This document shows, one piece after another, positions 6,287-10,860 of a stretch of DNA of 10,860 nucleotides. Origin of the DNA: Flavobacteriaceae bacterium. GTDB taxonomy: Bacteria > Bacteroidota > Bacteroidia > Flavobacteriales > Flavobacteriaceae. A program made the position numbers and the translations under genes. The stretch covers positions 1-10,860 of the forward strand of contig JACXVH010000035.1 of NCBI GenBank assembly GCA_014763515.1, in the 5' to 3' direction. A model generated the notes under the pieces. That model did not search any database. It was not told the origin of the DNA and worked only from the letters and a program-made list of their open reading frames with translations. Position 1 is the first letter of the stretch. The number at the start of each line of letters is the position of its first letter.

Positions 6287-6903
6287 TACTTCTGAATGAT
6301 TACGTAAGAGTTTTTATGACCAGGAACACAACCTTTAACAACTAAAAGGTTTTTTTCCGCAACCACTTTTAAAACTCTAAGGTTTTGAATTGTTACATTT
6401 TCTCCTCCTGTTCTACCCGCCATACGCATTCCTTTGAATACTCTTGATGGATAAGAAGATGCTCCAACAGAACCTGGCGCTCTTAAACGGTTATGTTGAC
6501 CGTGAGTTGCTTGCCCAACACCACCAAATCCGTGACGTTTCACAACCCCTTGAAAACCTTTACCCTTAGACACACCTTGTACATCTACAAATTCTCCTTC
6601 GTTGAATAAATCAACAGTTAACACATCTCCTAAATTGTGCTTTTCTTCAAAATACTTGAATTCAACGACTTTCTTCTTAGCATCAGTTCCAGCTTTCTTG
6701 AAGTGACCTGCTTCAGCTTTTACTGTATGCTTTTCAGTCTTGTCATCGAAACCAAGTTGAAGAGCTTCATACCCGTCAACCTCGTTGGTTCTGACTTGGG
6801 TAACAACGCATGGACCTGCTTCAATAACTGTACACGGAATATTTTTTCCGTTTTCGTCAAAGATACTAGTCATGCCGATTTTTCTTCCGATTAACCCAGA
6901 CAT
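6286..6903 (-). CDS. rplC: 50S ribosomal protein uL3, first gene of the ribosomal operon
   Basis: This encodes 205 residues beginning MSGLIGRKIGMTSIFDENGK. uL3 is one of the earliest assembling 23S binders, and its loop reaches the peptidyl-transferase centre. That loop is intact: KRHGFGGVGQATHGQHNRLR (122-141) and PGSVGASSYPSRVFKGMRMA (143-162). The glutamine that PrmB methylates in E. coli (Gln150) is replaced by Ala148 here. An in-frame TTG three codons upstream gives a longer reading, but the ATG at 6903 matches the family start. It is the first gene after a consensus promoter, and rpsJ is not upstream of it within the window. Confidence 0.98.
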   Translation of the reverse strand: MSGLIGRKIGMTSIFDENGKNIPCTVIEAGPCVVTQVRTNEVDGYEALQLGFDDKTEKHTVKAEAGHFKKAGTDAKKKVVEFKYFEEKHNLGDVLTVDLFNEGEFVDVQGVSKGKGFQGVVKRHGFGGVGQATHGQHNRLRAPGSVGASSYPSRVFKGMRMAGRTGGENVTIQNLRVLKVVAEKNLLVVKGCVPGHKNSYVIIQK

Positions 6904-6935
6904 ATTTAACAATTATTAATTAATATTTTTTTTCG

Positions 6936-6957
6936 TCGAGAAAAACACTTTTCTCAA
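6936..6957 (-). promoter_or_regulatory. Hairpin at the 5' end of the predicted rplC transcript
   Basis: Nine-nt arms (UUGAGAAAA and UUUUCUCGA in minus-strand RNA, one U-G pair) flank a GUGU loop. The hairpin begins within a few nt of the predicted transcription start and ends 32 nt before the rplC ATG. It is followed by GACGAAAAAAAA, not a U-run, so it is not an intrinsic terminator in this direction. It may stabilise the 5' end of the mRNA or bind a regulator. The remaining leader is AU-rich and appears unstructured up to the start codon. Confidence 0.5.
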
Positions 6958-6964
6958 TGGGGTG

Positions 6965-6995
6965 CAAAGGTAAACTTTTTATTTTATTTTACAAA
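6965..6995 (-). promoter_or_regulatory. Consensus Bacteroidota promoter for the rplC operon
   Basis: On the minus strand TTTG (6995-6992), 19 nt, and TACCTTTG (6972-6965) match TTTG-N19-TAnnTTTG exactly. Transcription should start near 6958-6961, leaving a leader of about 55-58 nt before the rplC ATG. The promoter lies 88 nt beyond the stop of the upstream beta-barrel gene. No convincing terminator is visible in those 88 nt, so read-through from the envelope genes is possible. Confidence 0.85.
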
Positions 6996-7083
6996 TAATT
7001 GATTTTCTTTTTTTTAGAAATTTTACAAAGTGTTCTTTTTTTGAAGAATTTTAAACTACATAAGATGATTTAAATAGTCTATA

Positions 7084-9717
7084 TTAAAACGAAAAGGAAA
7101 TTCCTAAATTAACAAATCCTGAAAAAGAACTTATAATTGTTTCTTCTGCAAATACCTGATTATAATTAATTGAGTTTTTAGTATTATTCTCACTAATATT
7201 AAGAATATTACTACCTGAAAGATAAAAGTTAAAATCTCTTAAATCATATTTCAGCAAAAAACCAATATCGTAAATATCATCAACAGCAGTAGAGGATGTC
7301 TCAAATTTATGCAATGTCGTTTTAGTTTCCCAATAAACTTTATCTTTAAAAATTTCCCCATTGAATTTTAAGTATGGACTGTATTGCTTATAACTATTAG
7401 TTATATTGTTTGTCTGGTTATTGTTTTTACTTGATAAATACTCAAAACCTGTTGCCAAATTGAAATTGTTCTTTTCAAAATAGGATTTTGCTTCAACTGT
7501 AATTTTATTTTGAGAATTTTCATTTACATTTCTTATCTCATTAATATAAGTAGCTTTCTTAAAAACTGAATTTAATGATTCTATATTAAAGCCTATGGGA
7601 ATTTTATTAAACTTTTTTTCACCAAAAAAAAGCATATATAAAGATTTATTTAAATCTGAAAAAATATATTGTTCTTTGGTTAATTGATTATTATTATCAA
7701 ATGCCTTATTTATTGATTTGGGAAGTTGCGAATATGAAATATTTAAAAAAGAAAAAATATTCGCAGTTGGCTTTGAATAAGAAGTGTTGAATTGTAAATT
7801 ATTAGTTCTGATTTTTTCAATTGTCAAATTACTTTTTTGAGTTAAAGTTCTATAATCTTGAATTATTTTACCATTTGCCATTTGATATACCGAATAATCT
7901 GATTTTGTAACGTTATAAAAAATCCCAAAATTTAAATTTTTACTCGGTGAATATAAAAATTCAGCACTTGGTAGCACTATGAAAAATTTATCATTTACTG
8001 AATTTATTGAGTAATTTTTACTTACAAAGTCAATACCCGCTGAATATTTAAAAAACTTATTTATTTTACTATTATATTTAATTAACATACAATTTTCAGT
8101 TGTTTGAAAATTAGTGCTAAAAATATATGATTCTTGTAGTGTATTTCTATTTTGTAATGCTTCATTGCTAGTTATCGATTTTAATCCTAAATTGAGACTA
8201 TTTTTGCTATTTAGCTTAACCACCAAGCTACCTTTTGCTCCTAAAAAAAATGAATTATAATTATTTTTTTGTGTTAACCAATTTTCATTTGAATCAAATT
8301 GGGTTAATAATTTTGTTGAGGCAATATTAAGATTGTTAGAAACATTTGAATAATCGCCAATTAAAGTGGTTTCTAAAAGAATTTTTTCGGAAAGTTTATT
8401 TTTGTACTTAGAATTAAAACCCAGTTTTAGATGTTTATTTACCAAATCATTTTCAAAAATAGTTTCATCATTCATTGTTAAAATTTGATTGTTTATGTAG
8501 GATTCCTGAATATCTTTATTAAGTATAAGATAGGAATTTATAGAAAAATATTTTTGTTCATTTATTTTGTTCTCAAATTTTAGAATATTAGTTGAATATA
8601 ATGAAACTCCACCAATTGTGTTATGTTTTAAAACAGATGGACTACAGTCAAAAAATATCTGGTTACCATTAGTAAATTCATTTTGATTTATTTTATTTAA
8701 AACTGAAAAAAAATCGACTTTTTTATTGTTTTGCTTTTGAGATAGATTAAATGTATAATTTTTAACCGTTTTATCTTTAATTAAATCAGTACTAAATATA
8801 AATTCCGGCAAATCTTCCTCTTGTATTATTTCGGAATTACCAGAGCTTTCGCTTAACTTTTTTGAACCTAAACTTTTCTTAATATTTAAAAAATCATTTA
8901 TGGTGAATACATTTTTATTGATATTATTTGTATTCAGCAATAAATTATATTTTAGTTTTTTGCCAAAATTAAATGTATTGGCATTGAGTTTATATTTTTC
9001 TTTATAACCACCTTCTGCCTCAACATTTCCTCTAACTATGTCTTTAAATTTTTCATTCAAGCCAATGTTCAATGCAGTTGCTCCTGAATTTTCAAATCCT
9101 TTAATTGAAGATAAGTCTTGATAATTTTTGAGAAGTTCAATTTTTTCGATCATTTCGGGTGTTAAATTTTCGGTCGCTAGTTGGTGCTGGTCGTTATAAA
9201 AATCGTCACCGTCTAAAAGTAAATGATCTATCTTTTTTCCATTATAACGTATTTTTCCGTTTTCATCAATTGATAAACCTGGAAGTTTTTCAATAATATC
9301 TTTAAGTTTATTCTCGGAACCATTTAAAAGTTTTTTTAAATTATACTTTAAAGTATCATTTTGTTCCACAACATCAAAAACATTTTGCTCAAGAATAATT
9401 TCTTTTAAAAGAGTAGTTTTGCTTTTAAGCGTGAGTTGTATCTTATCACAATTGTTTATTTCTATTTCTTCTTTTTCAAAAGACAAATGTGTGATTTTTA
9501 AAACTACTGGAAAGTCAATAGTTTTACAATTAATTGAAAATTGACCATCATCATTTGTTTGCGAAAAAAAAACACTTTTAAAAGTGTTTTTTTCTATTAA
9601 CTGTACATTTGCAAACGGTATGGGTTTTTGTAGACTATCAACAACTATTCCTTCTAAACTTTGGCAAAAAGATAAAAAAGGATAAAATAATAACAACCAA
9701 ATTAATCTTTTTTGCAT
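7084..9717 (-). CDS. Outer-membrane beta-barrel protein with carboxypeptidase-regulatory-like and plug domains
   Basis: This encodes 877 residues. A signal peptide (MQKRLIWLLLFYPFLSFCQS, cleavage probably near Cys18/Gln19) is followed by a carboxypeptidase-D regulatory-like beta-sandwich (about 21-100; LEGIVVDSLQKPIPFANVQL is its typical start). A TonB-receptor-like plug follows (about 112-222) with LPGLSIDENGKIRYNGKKID (145-164) and LLLDGDDFYND. From about 226 a long Asn/Lys/Ser-rich series of amphipathic strands forms the predicted barrel, ending in aromatic SFSF as outer-membrane barrels do. No clear TonB box is seen. It resembles the Bacteroidota group usually labelled TonB-dependent receptor or outer membrane beta-barrel family protein, often found beside GLPGLI genes. 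The substrate is unknown. Its ATG directly follows the GLPGLI stop codon, implying coupled translation. Confidence 0.88.
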   Translation of the reverse strand: MQKRLIWLLLFYPFLSFCQSLEGIVVDSLQKPIPFANVQLIEKNTFKSVFFSQTNDDGQFSINCKTIDFPVVLKITHLSFEKEEIEINNCDKIQLTLKSKTTLLKEIILEQNVFDVVEQNDTLKYNLKKLLNGSENKLKDIIEKLPGLSIDENGKIRYNGKKIDHLLLDGDDFYNDQHQLATENLTPEMIEKIELLKNYQDLSSIKGFENSGATALNIGLNEKFKDIVRGNVEAEGGYKEKYKLNANTFNFGKKLKYNLLLNTNNINKNVFTINDFLNIKKSLGSKKLSESSGNSEIIQEEDLPEFIFSTDLIKDKTVKNYTFNLSQKQNNKKVDFFSVLNKINQNEFTNGNQIFFDCSPSVLKHNTIGGVSLYSTNILKFENKINEQKYFSINSYLILNKDIQESYINNQILTMNDETIFENDLVNKHLKLGFNSKYKNKLSEKILLETTLIGDYSNVSNNLNIASTKLLTQFDSNENWLTQKNNYNSFFLGAKGSLVVKLNSKNSLNLGLKSITSNEALQNRNTLQESYIFSTNFQTTENCMLIKYNSKINKFFKYSAGIDFVSKNYSINSVNDKFFIVLPSAEFLYSPSKNLNFGIFYNVTKSDYSVYQMANGKIIQDYRTLTQKSNLTIEKIRTNNLQFNTSYSKPTANIFSFLNISYSQLPKSINKAFDNNNQLTKEQYIFSDLNKSLYMLFFGEKKFNKIPIGFNIESLNSVFKKATYINEIRNVNENSQNKITVEAKSYFEKNNFNLATGFEYLSSKNNNQTNNITNSYKQYSPYLKFNGEIFKDKVYWETKTTLHKFETSSTAVDDIYDIGFLLKYDLRDFNFYLSGSNILNISENNTKNSINYNQVFAEETIISSFSGFVNLGISFSF
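9566..9593. repeat. Perfect 28-bp palindrome inside the beta-barrel gene
   Basis: Two 14-nt arms with no spacer (AAAAAAACACTTTT and its exact complement) fall in codons 42-51 of the barrel gene, about 125-150 nt after its start. Transcribed RNA would fold into an A-tract/stem/U-tract hairpin like a weak intrinsic terminator. On the coding strand a run of nine T follows, an obvious slippage site. The codons read EKNTFKSVFF, so the palindrome may simply be a by-product of AT-rich codon use. Confidence 0.6.
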
Positions 9718-10518
9718 TTAATTTTTATAAATAATTGTCTCACGGGTAATTGTTTTATCACCATCTTGGGTTGTAATGCTTGAAGACTGTAATCCTTTTA
9801 TCTTTTGTTTAATTACATCATTAATTTCCTCAAGCGTATATGTTTTTTTTTTATCAAAATTTGGTTTTTCAATATTAACCTTATCTTTAATCTCTTTAAC
9901 CAACACGGCAGAATATTCATAATACGGAGTTCCAACATATAAAATCAAACCAGGTAAACCATCAAATTTTTCTGGACCTGCCTGTACAGGAATATCTTCA
10001 GTAAACCATGCAACATACTCACCCCTACCCCAAACAGCCGTTGCTTTTTTACAAGTATAACCATAAATTATTTTAGTTTCATTTGTTAATTGCCAATTCC
10101 AATTTTTTAAAGAGTCTTTACCCGTAAACAACTGGTCACCATTAAAAAACTCAAAGAGCATTTCATCCTTACCAAAATCTTTATAATAAAATTTCTCAGT
10201 ATTCTTCAGGTCAACAATTACTTTTGTAGTACTTATTTCTAAATGATCGTCATATTGCGTCTCTTTTTCATACTCAGTGTTATAATTAGAGTTTTTAGTA
10301 TAAACATCATTCACATAATAAGACAAACCTTTATTTACATCAACAAATAAATTATATTTTTTTTTCTTCATTCTTTCATTCCTAATTTCTTCTGGCAACT
10401 CCTTTAATCTTTCCTCTGAAATAATTGAATTTTCACAATATTTAACTAGTAGAGTTTGTCCGAATGTAGAAACTGTAAACCCTAAATAAATTATAAGTAT
10501 TTTATAGATTTTTTTCAT
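9718..10518 (-). CDS. GLPGLI family secreted protein
   Basis: This encodes 266 residues from the ATG at 10518 (MKKIYKILIIYLGFTVSTFG, a clear signal peptide with cleavage probably before QT). A longer reading from an in-frame TTG would add six residues before the signal peptide and is not favoured. The family's naming motif GLPGLI is at residues 187-192, with the usual surroundings: YGYTCKKA, an AWFTEDIPV segment and KFDGLPGLILYV. The family is confined mainly to Bacteroidota, is exported, and has no established biochemical role; members commonly sit next to TonB-receptor-like genes, as here. The gene follows the small secreted protein by 45 nt and abuts the barrel gene with no gap. It probably acts in the periplasm or on the envelope with the barrel protein. 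Confidence 0.93.
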   Translation of the reverse strand: MKKIYKILIIYLGFTVSTFGQTLLVKYCENSIISEERLKELPEEIRNERMKKKKYNLFVDVNKGLSYYVNDVYTKNSNYNTEYEKETQYDDHLEISTTKVIVDLKNTEKFYYKDFGKDEMLFEFFNGDQLFTGKDSLKNWNWQLTNETKIIYGYTCKKATAVWGRGEYVAWFTEDIPVQAGPEKFDGLPGLILYVGTPYYEYSAVLVKEIKDKVNIEKPNFDKKKTYTLEEINDVIKQKIKGLQSSSITTQDGDKTITRETIIYKN

Positions 10519-10549
10519 AAAAAATAAAAATTCCAAACTTAAAATTTGG
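10519..10549 (-). terminator. Weak terminator-like hairpin between the small secreted protein and the GLPGLI gene
   Basis: In minus-strand RNA CCAAAU and GUUUGG pair (six bp, one U-G) around a five-nt loop, followed by AAUUUUUAUUUUUU directly before the GLPGLI ATG. The U-rich tail suggests partial termination or attenuation between the two genes. The stem is short. The same bases include TAAGTTTG, a match to the promoter -7 element, but no -33 TTTG lies 18-20 nt upstream of it, so a promoter reading is not supported. Confidence 0.3.
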
Positions 10550-10563
10550 GATTATTTAAGTTA

Positions 10564-10851
10564 CTAAACTGTTATACAGCGTCTAGTTGTTACAACTTGA
10601 TACATATCCATCGATTGACCTGTTTCAAAATCTGTATATGAATACATATAATACATCATTACAGAATCATAACAATATGTCAATAAATCTTTTTCAGTAC
10701 TAAACTGTCTTGTATGTAAAACCGTATCTTTACTGTTTCTTACTTCTAAAGTACAAGATACTACTTCAGCAGTTTCCGTCTTTGTTTCGCTATTGTTAGC
10801 AAAGCTTACCATACTTAGCATTAAAGCTAGAATTAAAAGAATTTTTTTCAT
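10564..10851 (-). CDS. Small secreted protein of unknown function
   Basis: This encodes 95 residues with a textbook signal peptide (MKKILLILALMLSMVSFANN; cleavage probably after SFA). I do not recognise the family. The mature part of about 75 residues has three cysteines (33, 60 and 92) and an unusual Met/Tyr-rich stretch, roughly residues 59-84, containing SVMMYYMYSY and GQSMDMY. It is complete in the window, ending RRCITV, but its promoter would lie beyond the right edge. It shares the strand of the GLPGLI/barrel pair and lies 45 nt upstream of it, so the three could form one exported-protein unit, although a weak terminator-like hairpin separates them. Coding status is supported by the signal peptide and an uninterrupted frame, not by homology. 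Confidence 0.75.
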   Translation of the reverse strand: MKKILLILALMLSMVSFANNSETKTETAEVVSCTLEVRNSKDTVLHTRQFSTEKDLLTYCYDSVMMYYMYSYTDFETGQSMDMYQVVTTRRCITV

Positions 10852-10860
10852 TGTATAATT

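Noticed and set aside
6637..6894. Plus-strand open frame of 85 codons over rplC
   Set aside because: It is an antisense shadow of the conserved 5' part of rplC.
6996..7083. Intrinsic terminator after the beta-barrel gene
   Set aside because: Only a five-pair A/T-rich hairpin without a following U-run on the coding strand could be found by eye.
7084..9717. Lipoprotein signal on the barrel protein because of the Cys at residue 18
   Set aside because: The LSFC context has Phe at -1, which does not fit a lipobox; an ordinary signal peptide with a C-terminal barrel is more consistent.
10519..10536. TTG start adding six residues to the GLPGLI protein
   Set aside because: It would place MEFLFF before a complete signal peptide that already starts with ATG, and it lies in the U-rich tail of a terminator-like hairpin.
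10534..10541. Promoter for the GLPGLI gene based on TAAGTTTG
   Set aside because: No TTTG or TTG lies 18-20 nt upstream, and the bases are better explained as a hairpin arm.
1..10860. CRISPR arrays, tRNA or rRNA genes, insertion sequences, attachment sites
   Set aside because: No direct-repeat array, cloverleaf, rRNA segment, transposase or terminal repeat was seen on either strand.

Overview
The window is a Bacteroidota chromosome segment, most likely Flavobacteriaceae and probably Flavobacterium or a close relative. The evidence is the very AT-rich DNA, ribosomal proteins with flavobacterial lengths and ends (uS8 beginning MYTDPIADF, a long N-terminal arm on uL22, a basic tail on uS3), starts without Shine-Dalgarno sequences, two exact Bacteroidota-type promoters (TTTG-N19-TAnnTTTG), and a GLPGLI-family protein next to an outer-membrane beta-barrel protein. 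Everything recognisable is encoded on the minus strand, so transcription runs from high to low coordinates.

Positions 10851 to 7084 hold three genes for exported proteins. They encode a 95-residue secreted protein of unknown function, a GLPGLI-family protein, and an 877-residue carboxypeptidase-regulatory-like/plug/beta-barrel outer-membrane protein. The last two abut exactly (TAA followed at once by ATG) and are probably translated together. Their substrate is unknown.

Positions 6995 to 6904 are a compact control region for the ribosomal operon: a consensus promoter, then a hairpin at the very 5' end of the predicted transcript. Positions 6903 to 637 carry rplC-rplD-rplW-rplB-rpsS-rplV-rpsC-rplP-rpmC-rpsQ-rplN-rplX-rplE-rpsN in canonical S10-spc order with gaps of -1 to 20 nt. 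rpsJ (uS10), the usual first gene, is not next to rplC; the envelope genes occupy that position.

Positions 636 to 443 are the only large gap in the operon. It holds a second exact consensus promoter embedded in a terminator-like palindrome, and then a leader of about 150 nt with two predicted stem-loops before rpsH. One stem contains three G-U wobbles that pair only in minus-strand RNA. rpsH and the first nine codons of rplF finish the window. The most interesting signal is this internal promoter and structured leader, because uS8 is the autogenous repressor of the spc operon in E. coli. A separate uS8-responsive or otherwise regulated leader here is an inference that the sequence invites but does not prove.
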